Positions 17,009-24,189 of a stretch of 24,285 bases of DNA are shown here, in pieces. The first letter of the stretch is position 1. Each line of letters begins with the position of its first letter. The DNA is taken from NCBI GenBank assembly GCA_041687015.1, contig JAWLCT010000045.1, positions 1 through 24,285 on the forward strand, read 5' to 3'. The translations under genes were made by a program, and so were the position numbers. The notes beneath the pieces were generated by a model. It searched no databases. It worked only from the letters and a program-made list of their open reading frames with translations, and had not been told where the DNA came from. The DNA comes from JALOAT01 sp041687015. GTDB taxonomy: Bacteria; Pseudomonadota; Gammaproteobacteria; Thiohalomonadales; Thiohalomonadaceae.

Positions 17009-17026
17009 TATTAAGAAGTCTTAATA
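17009..17026. promoter_or_regulatory. Operator-like palindrome 2 (TATTAAGA-AG-TCTTAATA)
   Basis: A perfect 8-2-8 dyad whose 14-bp core TTAAGA-AG-TCTTAA has the same form as palindrome 1; the centres are exactly 120 bp apart. It sits between the divergent operons and so could control either. Confidence 0.55.
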
Positions 17027-17098
17027 AGCCAAGCACTTAGAACCACCTACCGTCGGACTCGGGCTTTGGTGCTCCGGCTTCCGGCGTCGTGACGCCCC

Positions 17099-17127
17099 TT
17101 GCGGCGCGCCACGCTCTGCGATAAATA
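17099..17127 (+). promoter_or_regulatory. Candidate sigma-70 promoter for the 17288 gene group
   Basis: TTGCGG, a 17-bp spacer and TAAATA. The predicted start near 17134 lies about 155 bases before the first ATG. A small hairpin (TAGCTG/CAGCTA, 17126-17143) overlaps the -10 region. Confidence 0.35.
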
Positions 17128-17287
17128 GCTGACTAAACAGCTACGTTATCCGGGTCTAAACCACGTGACCGGCTTTTCTACCCGATTCCCGGGAGGAAAG
17201 AAAGGACTTAACGCACTTGAAGTCCGTTTTCACGGTCCTAATTAAATGCGGACCCGTTTCAAACCATACTGCGCAAGAGGGCTCGAC

Positions 17288-17464
17288 ATGTTGTACCTGA
17301 GCGAAGTGCTCATCCAGAACCCCCAGCTCGAGAACTTCGAGCAGCTGGTCGAGATCGTGAAAGAGCGAGCCAAGTCGGAGATGTTCTTCCGAATCGATGT
17401 GAAACCCAATTTCTCCGACACCCCCGAGAACTGGGAAGACCGCCTCGAAGCGGCATTTACCTGA
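17288..17464 (+). CDS. Small conserved-looking protein of unknown function (58 aa)
   Basis: I do not recognise this protein. It starts MLYLSEVLIQNPQLENFEQL, with AGAGG about eight bases before the ATG; an in-frame ATG at 17246 would add 14 residues but lacks as good a ribosome site. The sequence is amphipathic and charged, with no membrane segment, cysteine pair or metal motif. It ends ten bases before the next gene, so it is the first gene of the group leading to the Cas6-like RNase. Codon use and GC match the neighbours, which supports a real gene. Confidence 0.7.
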   Translation: MLYLSEVLIQNPQLENFEQLVEIVKERAKSEMFFRIDVKPNFSDTPENWEDRLEAAFT

Positions 17465-17474
17465 GAGGCTGCCG

Positions 17475-18173
17475 ATGAAGTACCTGAACAAAGACGAACA
17501 ACGCGGTGAGGCGGAGTGCTCCCAGGATGCCGTGAAGTCCAGCGAGCTGCTGCTGCGCCGCCTTGCGGAGCTTGATGCCGAGCTGGAGGGAGACCTCCCG
17601 CCGGCGGCCCGGGCAAAGGCCCTGCTGGACTCCTCTTATATACTGCTCGACCTGGAGCGTCTGGACGAGGCATTTGCCCGTGCCCGGGAGGCCTTCGATC
17701 TGGCGCTGCCGCAGGAGGACTGGGAACAGGCCGTCCAGGCCTGCGACGTCATGTCCCAGACCGAATCGCCGGATGCTGCCAAGGCCTTGGCCCACGGGGT
17801 TTGGCTCGGGGTCACGTACCCCATCGATCCGGAATTGTCGGTGGCCATTCTGCAGCGCCTGGTGGAGGAGACCCCGCCCAAGGCCGACGGTGCCGCCGTG
17901 GCCGCCGCCGCCGCCCGCTATATCGTGGACCTGCGGGCCGAGGGCAAGAAGCGCGAGGATCTGCAGTTCTTCACCGGCCAGATGTTGGGCAACGTGGCCC
18001 GTCAGCACAGCGGTGTCGACAGCCAGGAACTCTTCGATTTCTGGACCGAGCGCATGCAGCTCGATGATCCGGCTCTGGTATTGTCACGGCTCGCCAAAAT
18101 TCTCGACGTCATCGTGCCCGAGGCGTGGTGGTACGACCGCGACGCGTTGCGGGCCAAAATCCCGGTGGACTGA
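17475..18173 (+). CDS. Helical protein of unknown function (232 aa) next to the Cas6-like gene
   Basis: A soluble, acidic, Ala/Leu/Glu-rich protein, probably almost all alpha-helical. Helix-pair patterns such as RAKALLDSSYILLDLERLDEAFARAREAF (split over about 46-74) and EDWEQAVQACDVMSQ look like TPR-type repeats, so a protein- or RNA-binding scaffold is possible. GAGAGG lies ten bases before the ATG. Only one base separates its stop from the ATG of the Cas6-like gene, so the two are translationally linked. No catalytic motif is visible. It does not look like a known Cas protein to me. Confidence 0.85.
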   Translation: MKYLNKDEQRGEAECSQDAVKSSELLLRRLAELDAELEGDLPPAARAKALLDSSYILLDLERLDEAFARAREAFDLALPQEDWEQAVQACDVMSQTESPDAAKALAHGVWLGVTYPIDPELSVAILQRLVEETPPKADGAAVAAAAARYIVDLRAEGKKREDLQFFTGQMLGNVARQHSGVDSQELFDFWTERMQLDDPALVLSRLAKILDVIVPEAWWYDRDALRAKIPVD

Positions 18174-18174
18174 C

Positions 18175-18825
18175 ATGTACTGGCAAGAGGAAACCGAGGT
18201 CGGCCAATTCGTCGTTCCCGACGACATCATCGATCTGGTCTTCGCCATCACCTGCCGCACACTGCCCGTGGATCACGCCCAGGCACTCTATAGGGCGGTG
18301 ACCGGGGCCTTGCCGTGGCTTGCGGATGAACCCGATGCAGGGATTCATGCCATCCATGGCGCGGATTCGGGAAACGGCTGGGAACGGCCGGATGACCTGC
18401 TGTTGTTGTCGCGGCGCACCAAGCTGGTGCTGCGTCTGCCCAAGGCGCGCGCCGACGCGGCCCGTGCCTTGAGCGGCCAACGTCTTGACGTGGCGGGGCA
18501 CACCATGGATGTCGGCGAGGCCAGTCCGCGCCTGCTCAGCAAAACCACCACCCTGTACGCCCGCTATGTCAGTTTCGGCGGCCCGCAACGCGAAGATGCC
18601 TTCCTGCGCGAGTGCTTCGCACGGCTCCGTGAGAGCGGCGTGAGCGCCAGGAAGATCCTGTGCGGCAAGACCAACACATTGCATACCGACGACGGTCCGC
18701 TGGAGACCCGCAGCCTGATGGTTGCCGAACTCTCCCTGGAGGATTCGGTGCGCTTGCAGGAACGCGGCATCGGGGAGCACCGGCGCATGGGCTGCGGCTT
18801 GTTCATCGCCCACAAGTCGGTATAA
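18175..18825 (+). CDS. Cas6/Cmx6-like RNA endonuclease (orphan, no CRISPR array in the window)
   Basis: A 216-aa protein resembling the Cas6 variant of the type I-MYXAN family (Cmx6). The RAMP glycine-rich loop is clear at the C-terminus: GIGEHRRMGCGLFI (198-211). Other family-like stretches are ITCRTLPVDHAQALYRA, with H34 as a candidate catalytic histidine, LLLLSRRTKLVLRLP and TRSLMVAELSLEDSVRLQ. Cas6 enzymes cut CRISPR precursor RNA at the base of repeat hairpins. Here no repeats, spacers or other cas genes are found, and the neighbours are an unknown helical protein and a DsrC homologue. A housekeeping RNA-processing role linked to sulfur metabolism is therefore possible (inference). The start was chosen at the ATG one base after the previous stop. 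Confidence 0.8.
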   Translation: MYWQEETEVGQFVVPDDIIDLVFAITCRTLPVDHAQALYRAVTGALPWLADEPDAGIHAIHGADSGNGWERPDDLLLLSRRTKLVLRLPKARADAARALSGQRLDVAGHTMDVGEASPRLLSKTTTLYARYVSFGGPQREDAFLRECFARLRESGVSARKILCGKTNTLHTDDGPLETRSLMVAELSLEDSVRLQERGIGEHRRMGCGLFIAHKSV

Positions 18826-18826
18826 T
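18799..18826 (+). promoter_or_regulatory. Sigma-70-like promoter for the rspA-type gene
   Basis: TTGTTC, a 16-bp spacer and a perfect TATAAT, lying across the last codons of the Cas6-like gene. The predicted start near 18833 gives a 50-base leader to the ATG at 18883. The downstream gene can thus be transcribed separately from the group. Confidence 0.6.
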
Positions 18827-18882
18827 CCGGGCGCCCAAAAATTCCTTAAAAAACCAGTCATAACGTGAGTTAAGGAGACCAC

Positions 18883-19224
18883 ATGGCCTACGTAGTAAAC
18901 GGCAACACCATTGAATGCGACGATCACGGCTATCTCGTCAACCAGGACGAATGGAGCCGTGAGTTGGCCGAAGTTATCGCCCAGGAAGAGGGCGTGGCCC
19001 TCAACCAGCGCGCTTGGGACATCATCGAGTACCTGCGCGACGAATACTTCAACAACGGCGGCAACCAGCCCAACGAACGCAACATGGTGAAGCACTTCAA
19101 GGAGTTCTGGAACGACTCGAGCGTCGACGCCAAGGCTCTGTACGAAAGCTTCCCCCGTGGCCCCGCCAAGCAGGCCAGCAAGATTGCCGGCCTGCCCGAA
19201 ACCAAGCGCAAGGGTGGCTACTAA
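18883..19224 (+). CDS. Cysteine-less DsrC/TusE-family protein (RspA type)
   Basis: A 113-aa homologue of DsrC, with the family features LVNQDEWSRELAEVIAQEEG, LRDEYFNNGGNQP and FPRGPAKQASKIAGLP. Both functional cysteines are missing: the first is replaced by Ser (KQAS), and the arm ends KRKGGY with no terminal Cys. The only Cys is C12. Homologues without both cysteines have been named RspA (regulatory sulfur-related protein), so a non-catalytic, probably regulatory role is expected. TTAAGGAG precedes the ATG. It has its own promoter and a strong terminator, which suggests high or independent expression. The active DsrC copy is at 12810-13142. Confidence 0.92.
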   Translation: MAYVVNGNTIECDDHGYLVNQDEWSRELAEVIAQEEGVALNQRAWDIIEYLRDEYFNNGGNQPNERNMVKHFKEFWNDSSVDAKALYESFPRGPAKQASKIAGLPETKRKGGY

Positions 19225-19242
19225 TCGCTCCGCTTCGGTGCC

Positions 19243-19274
19243 AAAAAACGCCCGCTCATGCGGGCGTTTTTTTT
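19243..19274 (+). terminator. Rho-independent terminator after the rspA-type gene
   Basis: ACGCCCGC and GCGGGCGT pair around a TCAT loop, preceded by A6 and followed by a run of eight Ts. A textbook intrinsic terminator 19 bases past the stop. Confidence 0.95.
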
Positions 19275-19284
19275 GGGGAGGAGA

Positions 19285-19445
19285 AAGGCAGAAAACACGG
19301 AGTCTACGGAGAGCCACGGAAAAAACACCGTCCATCTGTTGCAGGAATTCAGAATTCGAACCGCGGACGCGAAGCACAACGACAGTGGACGCGAGAGAAA
19401 CAGAAAACAGCCTAAGCTTCTCCGTGACCCTCCGTGGCCTCCGTG
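19285..19445. repeat. Imperfect inverted repeat made of CACGGAG units
   Basis: The left part (about 19292-19320) has CACGGAG, TACGGAG and CCACGGA at about 9-bp spacing. The right part (about 19421-19448) has the same units inverted (CTCCGTG, CTCCGTGG, CTCCGTGG). About 100 bp of unrecognised sequence lies between, with GAATTCAGAATTC near 19345. It has the same plan as the inverted repeat at 5679-5759, but diverged and with a longer centre. Confidence 0.65.
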
Positions 19446-19461
19446 GTTCCTTCTTCCCCTC

Positions 19462-20493
19462 TCAAAGTTCGATGGAAACCGCCTCCGCTTCCACACCTTT
19501 TTGGCCGTCACGATTGAAGGCCGCAAGAAGGCGCAGGGCGACCTCCTGCCAGTGTTCCTTGCCGTCGGCCACCGCCCGGGGCAGAGCGTTCGCATCGCCG
19601 CCGTGCCATGCCTCGTAGGCACGCACCAGCGAGGGAAACAGGGAACGGCGCATGCCGGTGAGATTGGCAAAGAAAAAGTGGATTGACGGTACCGCATCGC
19701 GTGCCATCAAGGCAGGGAGCGTCACCGAGCAGTCGGCCAGGTGATCGCGCACCGCGCGCGCCGTGTATTCGGCGCGGCTACGGAAAACACCGGCGAGCAG
19801 ATTTTCCCACCCGGGACCCAGACACCGGCCGGCCTCCACTTCGCCTGTCTCGTGCAGAATCACGCTGTCGATTTCACGTTCGGTCATGGCATCGAGTGCC
19901 CGCGCGAAATCAGCTTCGAAATTGTAGTGGGCCACCGCCCGCCCCATGGCATTGTCCCGCTTGTGCCAGTGCCATTCCTCCAGACGTTCCCAAAGCGTGC
20001 GCTGCAGGGATTCACGCCGCACGAACACCGTGTCGCCGACGCTCATGGCCGGCGGTGCGGTGATGTCACGGGCATATTCCCGCCCGGCGACATAGACGAG
20101 CAGTCCGTCGAGAATTTCCTCCCGTTGCAGATCGGCGAGGAAGAAATGCGGCTTGGCGGAGCTGCCGTAACCGCCGCTGTAAACCAGTCCTTCCGGGGCA
20201 AGCAGCGCGTTCAGCTCATCGGAGGCGAAGGGATCCAGTTCACGGCTGGCAAAGGGAACCCGCGCAAACTCCGCGTCTTCCAGTTCGTGCCACAGGTGTT
20301 CGCGTTCCACCAGCCATTGCCCGAGTTCCTTGTCCGGCAGCGACTCGCCATAGTCGAACCCGCGCTCCCAGCGGAAATACTCACGCATCTTGAGCAGATA
20401 AATGCAAAGGGAGTAATCGCGCGCGAACAGGGCATCGGAAATGTGACAGTTGTGCTGTACGCTCGCGCGCAGGCGGGAAAATTCGGGCGTCAT
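19462..20493 (-). CDS. Conserved protein of unknown function (343 aa)
   Basis: A soluble protein starting MTPEFSRLRASVQHNCHISDA. It has recurring aromatic and charged motifs (YLLKMREYFRWERGF, GLVYSGGYGSSAKPHFFLADL, ARDITAPPAMS, ILHETGEVEAGRCLG) that look strongly conserved. It resembles proteins usually annotated as the Sfum_1435 family, from memory only. H, E and R residues in ILHETGE and VRDHLADC could form an active or metal site, but no known catalytic signature is present. No signal peptide or membrane segment is seen. It is single, on the minus strand, and divergent from the gene at 20607 with a 113-bp gap. GAGG precedes the ATG. Confidence 0.85.
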   Translation of the reverse strand: MTPEFSRLRASVQHNCHISDALFARDYSLCIYLLKMREYFRWERGFDYGESLPDKELGQWLVEREHLWHELEDAEFARVPFASRELDPFASDELNALLAPEGLVYSGGYGSSAKPHFFLADLQREEILDGLLVYVAGREYARDITAPPAMSVGDTVFVRRESLQRTLWERLEEWHWHKRDNAMGRAVAHYNFEADFARALDAMTEREIDSVILHETGEVEAGRCLGPGWENLLAGVFRSRAEYTARAVRDHLADCSVTLPALMARDAVPSIHFFFANLTGMRRSLFPSLVRAYEAWHGGDANALPRAVADGKEHWQEVALRLLAAFNRDGQKGVEAEAVSIEL

Positions 20494-20515
20494 GGGAAGG
20501 GCCTCGGATCAATGC

Positions 20516-20544
20516 TTGGCCGGCAGGCAATTGCCCAGTAAAAT
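20516..20544 (+). promoter_or_regulatory. Candidate sigma-70 promoter upstream of the 20607 gene
   Basis: TTGGCC, a 17-bp spacer and TAAAAT. The expected start is near 20551, giving a leader of about 56 bases that includes the palindrome at 20575-20587. Confidence 0.5.
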
Positions 20545-20574
20545 TCTTGGATATTTCAACACTAGCATGGCGGG

Positions 20575-20587
20575 TTGGCACTGCCAA
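20575..20587. promoter_or_regulatory. Palindrome TTGGCA-C-TGCCAA in the 20607 leader
   Basis: A perfect 6-1-6 dyad between the candidate -10 and the start codon. It could be an operator; a hairpin with a one-base loop would not form fully. Confidence 0.45.
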
Positions 20588-20606
20588 ACCTTCCGGGAGA
20601 AGACGA

Positions 20607-21188
20607 ATGCGCGTACGCAGCCGCTGGTACAGAAAGGACAGGTCCGCTTCCATCGAGGAGATCGCTGGCGCGCTCGCCTTCATTGCCTGGCGCATCGGCC
20701 AGACCACGGTCAACAAGATGTACAACGCCGGATTCAATTACCGTTCCAACGTGCAGCAGCTGGCGGTGATTGGCGAAATCCTGATCTTCCTTATTCAGGT
20801 GGCGGATCGCTTGGCCTACGAAGCGCTGGAAGAGGAGGACCGTGTGCGCTTCGTGACGGAACTGGCGCGCCGTCTCGCTGGCACCCTGAGCGACAACATG
20901 ACCGACGAGGCCGGCCCGGGTGACTACCGCGGCCCCTTCATCGAGCGCCTCAACGAGCGTGCCGAGGCCTACGCGGAATTCGGTTTCACCGATGGCGAGC
21001 CCAGCTATCCCTTCCTGCGTTACCTGGGCACCTGCGTGGACCAGTTGATGGGCGGTAAGGAGAACAAGTGGGTAATCGAGCACGTGATGGAAGTCGAAGC
21101 CCCCACCGCTGTGAAGACCCTGCGCCGCGCCTTCGACAACCTGCTGGAAGGCAAGAAACCCGAGATGGAAGACGAGGGCGCCGCCTGA
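20607..21188 (+). CDS. Protein of unknown function, mostly helical (193 aa)
   Basis: The start is the ATG of MRVRSRWYRKDRSASIEEIAG (frame split here), preceded by GGGAGAAG; an in-frame ATG at 20547 lies upstream near the promoter and lacks a ribosome site. A basic N-terminus (1-12) is followed by a moderately hydrophobic helix (ALAFIAWRIG) and helices with NVQQLAVIGEILIFLIQVAD; a peripheral membrane contact is possible but no clear membrane span is seen. The C-terminus is acidic. I do not recognise the family. It lies 50 bases before tmk and may be transcribed with it. Confidence 0.85.
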   Translation: MRVRSRWYRKDRSASIEEIAGALAFIAWRIGQTTVNKMYNAGFNYRSNVQQLAVIGEILIFLIQVADRLAYEALEEEDRVRFVTELARRLAGTLSDNMTDEAGPGDYRGPFIERLNERAEAYAEFGFTDGEPSYPFLRYLGTCVDQLMGGKENKWVIEHVMEVEAPTAVKTLRRAFDNLLEGKKPEMEDEGAA

Positions 21189-21238
21189 GCGCTTGCGGGT
21201 GATAACATAACGCCCGTTTTTGATCGGGACATTCCTGC

Positions 21239-21862
21239 ATGCGTGGACGGTTCATCACCCTCGAGGGCCTCGAGGGCAGCGGTAAGAGCACCAATCTCGC
21301 CCACCTGAAGGCACGACTGGAGGCCGCCGGCAAACCCGTGCTGGTTACGCGTGAACCGGGCGGCACGGCCATTGGCGAGCAAATCCGCGAACTGCTGCTG
21401 GACCACCGCAACGACGGCATGCACCCGGATACGGAGCTGTTGCTCATGTTCGCGGCCCGCGCCCAGCATGTGCAGCAGGTCATCCTGCCAGCGCTCGAGG
21501 CGGGCACCTGGGTGATTTCCGACCGCTTCACCGACGCCAGCTATGCCTATCAGGGCGGTGGCCGCGGCATGCCCGAAGAGCGCATCGCCGTGCTGGAAAG
21601 CTTCGTGCAAGGCGCGCTGCAGCCGGACCTCACCATCATCCTCGATCTGCCTGTGGCCACCGGCCTGGAGCGGGCGGGCAAGCGTTCCGCACCCGATCGC
21701 TTCGAACGTGAACAAGCGGCATTTTTCGAACGTGTGCGTCAGGTGTATCTGACGCGGGCCGAGCGCTGGCCCGCCCGCTATCGGGTCATCGACGCAGGCA
21801 GGGCGCTGCCCGAGGTCATGGTACAGCTCGACCACGTCATCGACGGCGTCCTGCGCCCATGA
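21239..21862 (+). CDS. tmk: Thymidylate kinase
   Basis: A 207-aa enzyme that phosphorylates dTMP to dTDP with ATP, in dTTP synthesis. The P-loop GLEGSGKS (10-17), the REPGG (38-42) and DRF (95-97) motifs, SYAYQGGGRG and a LID with RSAPDRFE are all present. The length is normal. Its stop overlaps the holB start as ATGA, so the two are translationally coupled, which is common in gammaproteobacteria (tmk-holB). Confidence 0.98.
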   Translation: MRGRFITLEGLEGSGKSTNLAHLKARLEAAGKPVLVTREPGGTAIGEQIRELLLDHRNDGMHPDTELLLMFAARAQHVQQVILPALEAGTWVISDRFTDASYAYQGGGRGMPEERIAVLESFVQGALQPDLTIILDLPVATGLERAGKRSAPDRFEREQAAFFERVRQVYLTRAERWPARYRVIDAGRALPEVMVQLDHVIDGVLRP

Positions 21863-22869
21863 GCGAACTTCCCCAGCCGTTTCCCTGGCATGCCGAGGTC
21901 TGGCAAACGTTGACGCGCCGGGCCGAGGAAGCGCGCCTGCCTCATGCCTTGCTCCTTTCCGGGCCCGGCGGACTCGGCAAGCGCCATCTGGCCGAAGCGT
22001 TTGCGGCATGGCTGCTGTGCGAAAACCACGGCGCTCAGGGCGCCTGCGGGGCGTGCCGGGGCTGTCATTTGTTGCAGGCGGGGAGTCATCCGGATCTGTT
22101 GCGTGCCTTTCCCGCGGAGGAGGGCAAGGATCTCACCATCGCCCAGATCCGAGAGGCCACCGCCTTTCAGGAACTGAAGCCGCAGTATGCCGGGCACAAG
22201 GTCATCGTGCTGGCGCCCGCGGAACGCATGAATGCCAATGCGGCCAACGCGCTGCTGAAAACCCTGGAAGAACCGGCTGCCGGCACGATGCTGATCCTGG
22301 TAACCGACCGACCGGCGGCGCTGCTGCCCACCATTCGCAGCCGCTGTCAGATCGTCCAGCTCACGCCCGCACGGGGCGATGCGGACACCCTGGCCTGGCT
22401 GGCTGCGCGACTGCCCGCAAACGCCGATGCGGCGGAAGCGCTGGCCCTTGCCGATGATGCCCCATTGGCTGCCCTGGAACTGGTCACCGGCGGTGGTGCC
22501 GAACGACGTGCGGGCGTACTCGACGGCCTGGAGCAAGTGGCAAAGGGCGCACCGGTGTCCGGGGTGGCCGGGACCTGGGTGAGTGGTGGTGCCGATGCAG
22601 CCGTCCACTGGGCCTACGTCACAGTTTGCGAATTGATCCGCCTGAAAGCGGCCGGACCGGAGGGCTTGACCGCTCCAGGTGGTGAACGGGGGCGTTTGCA
22701 GGCCATGGCGGAGCCGGTAGACTTGGCGGGACTGTACCGGATACTCGACCGGTTGCAGGAGGCGCCGCGGCTGTTGCGCGGCCACGTACACCCGCAACTT
22801 TTGCTCGAAGAGATTCTCGTCCACTGGGCAGCGCTGTTCCCGCGGCCCCGCGCGGCACGAACGAGGTGA
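21859..22869 (+). CDS. holB: DNA polymerase III subunit delta'
   Basis: A 336-aa clamp-loader subunit. The ATPase-like domain has GPGGLGKRHL (35-44), a degenerate P-loop as usual in delta', and a zinc site with C54, C63, C66 and C69 (ACGACRGC). NALLKTLEEP and the RSRCQ arginine-finger-like motif follow near 124-160. It loads the sliding clamp together with gamma/tau and delta subunits. The length fits (about 330 aa). pilZ starts four bases later. Confidence 0.97.
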   Translation: MSELPQPFPWHAEVWQTLTRRAEEARLPHALLLSGPGGLGKRHLAEAFAAWLLCENHGAQGACGACRGCHLLQAGSHPDLLRAFPAEEGKDLTIAQIREATAFQELKPQYAGHKVIVLAPAERMNANAANALLKTLEEPAAGTMLILVTDRPAALLPTIRSRCQIVQLTPARGDADTLAWLAARLPANADAAEALALADDAPLAALELVTGGGAERRAGVLDGLEQVAKGAPVSGVAGTWVSGGADAAVHWAYVTVCELIRLKAAGPEGLTAPGGERGRLQAMAEPVDLAGLYRILDRLQEAPRLLRGHVHPQLLLEEILVHWAALFPRPRAARTR

Positions 22870-22873
22870 ACTG

Positions 22874-23227
22874 ATGCAAGCAGGAATGGCCGGACGCCAG
22901 GGCATTTTATCCCTGACCATCAAGGACAAGAGCGCCCTCTACGCGGCCTACATGCCGTTCATCCGCAACGGCGGCCTGTTCATTCCCACCAACAAGCCCT
23001 ATGAATTGGGGGATGAGGTGTTCATGCTGCTCACCCTCATGGATGAGAACGAAAAGCTGCCCGTGGCCGGCAAAATCGTCTGGATCACGCCCAAGGGCGC
23101 CCAGGGTAACCGTGCGGCCGGCATCGGCGTGCAGTTCTCCGACCAGGACGGTGGTGCGGCCCGCAACAAGATCGAGACCTACCTGGCCGGCGCCCTCAAG
23201 TCCGATCGCCAAACCCACACCATGTAA
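22874..23227 (+). CDS. pilZ: PilZ-domain protein, type IV pilus type
   Basis: A 117-aa protein whose position between holB and tatD matches Pseudomonas pilZ. It has YMPFIRNGGLFIPT (about 25-38), the GDEVFMLLTL strand and GIGVQF near 82. The c-di-GMP-binding RxxxR motif before the domain is absent, as in the founding P. aeruginosa PilZ, which works in pilus assembly without binding c-di-GMP. A pilus role is therefore expected, although no pil genes are in the window. GAGGTGAACTG precedes the ATG. Confidence 0.93.
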   Translation: MQAGMAGRQGILSLTIKDKSALYAAYMPFIRNGGLFIPTNKPYELGDEVFMLLTLMDENEKLPVAGKIVWITPKGAQGNRAAGIGVQFSDQDGGAARNKIETYLAGALKSDRQTHTM

Positions 23228-23250
23228 CCCGCGCTCGCGGGGTCGCCTCC

Positions 23251-24042
23251 ATGACTGCCTTGCTCGTCGACAGCCATTGTCATCTCGATCGTCTTGATTT
23301 CGCACCTTTCGGCGGCACGCTCGAGGGCGTGCTGGCCCATGCGCGCGAGCAGGGCGTGGGCTGGTTTCTCTGCGTTTCCATCGATATGGAAAACGCGCCG
23401 GTGGTGCGCGATATCGCCGAGCGGCATGCCAACGTATTCGCCAGCGTGGGCGTGCATCCCAATGAGCAGGGCATCGAAGAGCCGAGCGTGGAAACGCTTG
23501 CAAAACTGGCCGCCCATCCGCGCATCGTTGCACTGGGTGAAACCGGCCTGGATTACTTCCGCAGTGAGGGCGATCTGGCGTGGCAGCGCGAACGCTTCCG
23601 CAACCACATCGCCGCGGCACGGCGCGTAGGCAAACCGCTCATCGTGCATTCGCGTGACGCGAAGGAAGACACCCTGCGGGTGTTGGACGAGGCGGGGGCT
23701 GCCTCGGTGGGTGGGGTGATGCATTGCTTTGTGGATGATTGGGCCACGGCCGAACGTGCAATGGAACTCGGTTTCTATATCTCCTTTTCCGGCATCGTCA
23801 CCTTCCGTACCGCCGAGGCGTTGCGTGAAGTGGCGAAACGGGTTCCGCTCGACCGCCTGTTGGTGGAGACCGATTCACCTTACCTCGCCCCGGTACCGCA
23901 CCGCGGCAAGAGCAACGTGCCTGGATTTGTGCGTCATGTCGCCGAGCACATTGCCGAGCTGCGCGGTCTCTCCCTCGATGCCCTCGCGGAGCAGACCACC
24001 GAGAATTTCTTCAAACTGTTCGCATCAGCGCCGCGCGTTTGA
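23251..24042 (+). CDS. TatD-family metal-dependent hydrolase/DNase
   Basis: A 263-aa TIM-barrel hydrolase of the YcfH type. Metal ligands are visible: H9 and H11 in DSHCHLD, the E in ALGETGLDYF, H in IVHSRDA and GVMHCF, and D in ETDSPYLAP. Family members are 3'-exonucleases or deoxyribonucleases. The length is standard. It is the last gene of the tmk-holB-pilZ-tatD run and ends 39 bases before the first right-hand 79-bp repeat, whose hairpins may double as a terminator. Confidence 0.96.
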   Translation: MTALLVDSHCHLDRLDFAPFGGTLEGVLAHAREQGVGWFLCVSIDMENAPVVRDIAERHANVFASVGVHPNEQGIEEPSVETLAKLAAHPRIVALGETGLDYFRSEGDLAWQRERFRNHIAAARRVGKPLIVHSRDAKEDTLRVLDEAGAASVGGVMHCFVDDWATAERAMELGFYISFSGIVTFRTAEALREVAKRVPLDRLLVETDSPYLAPVPHRGKSNVPGFVRHVAEHIAELRGLSLDALAEQTTENFFKLFASAPRV

Positions 24043-24081
24043 ACGCGCCCGAATTTCCCCCACGCGACAAAGAAACAGCGC

Positions 24082-24160
24082 TGTAGGAGCCCAGTCCCTC
24101 TGGACGATAACGGCGGTGGTTTCAACCACCTGCGTATCGCGGCCTGAGGCCGCTCCTACA
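24082..24160 (+). repeat. 79-bp hairpin-rich interspersed repeat, copy A
   Basis: It begins TGTAGGAGCCCAGTCC and ends GGCCGCTCCTACA. The 9-bp ends TGTAGGAGC and GCTCCTACA are exact inverses. Inside are three inverted pairs: CCAG/CTGG (slightly diverged here), GGTGGTT/AACCACC and GCGGCC/GGCCGC. Confidence 0.93.
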
Positions 24161-24189
24161 AGGGGAATGGTGCATCGTTCATCGTTCGT

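Larger units (their letters stand above)
16742..17287. other. Divergent regulatory region between dsrA and the Cas6/RspA gene group
   Basis: This 546-bp stretch has no convincing gene and is more AT-rich than its surroundings (16890-17030 in particular). It contains a leader hairpin next to dsrA, two matching 14-bp palindromes exactly 120 bp apart, and a candidate sigma-70 promoter for the plus-strand genes. It should carry the main dsr promoter, but no clear -35/-10 pair could be chosen on the minus strand. Confidence 0.8.

Noticed and set aside
16891..17024. The paired palindromes as NarL binding sites
   Set aside because: The 7-2-7 NarL pattern is built from TACYYMT heptamers; these arms (TTAGGA, TTAAGA) do not match.
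17288..19224. A CRISPR-Cas locus around the Cas6-like gene
   Set aside because: I found no direct repeats with spacers and no cas1, cas2, cas3 or effector genes anywhere in the window; the three 79-bp elements do not form an array.
20607..21188. Integral membrane protein at 20607
   Set aside because: The hydrophobic stretches are short and interrupted by charged residues; a helical soluble or peripheral protein fits better.
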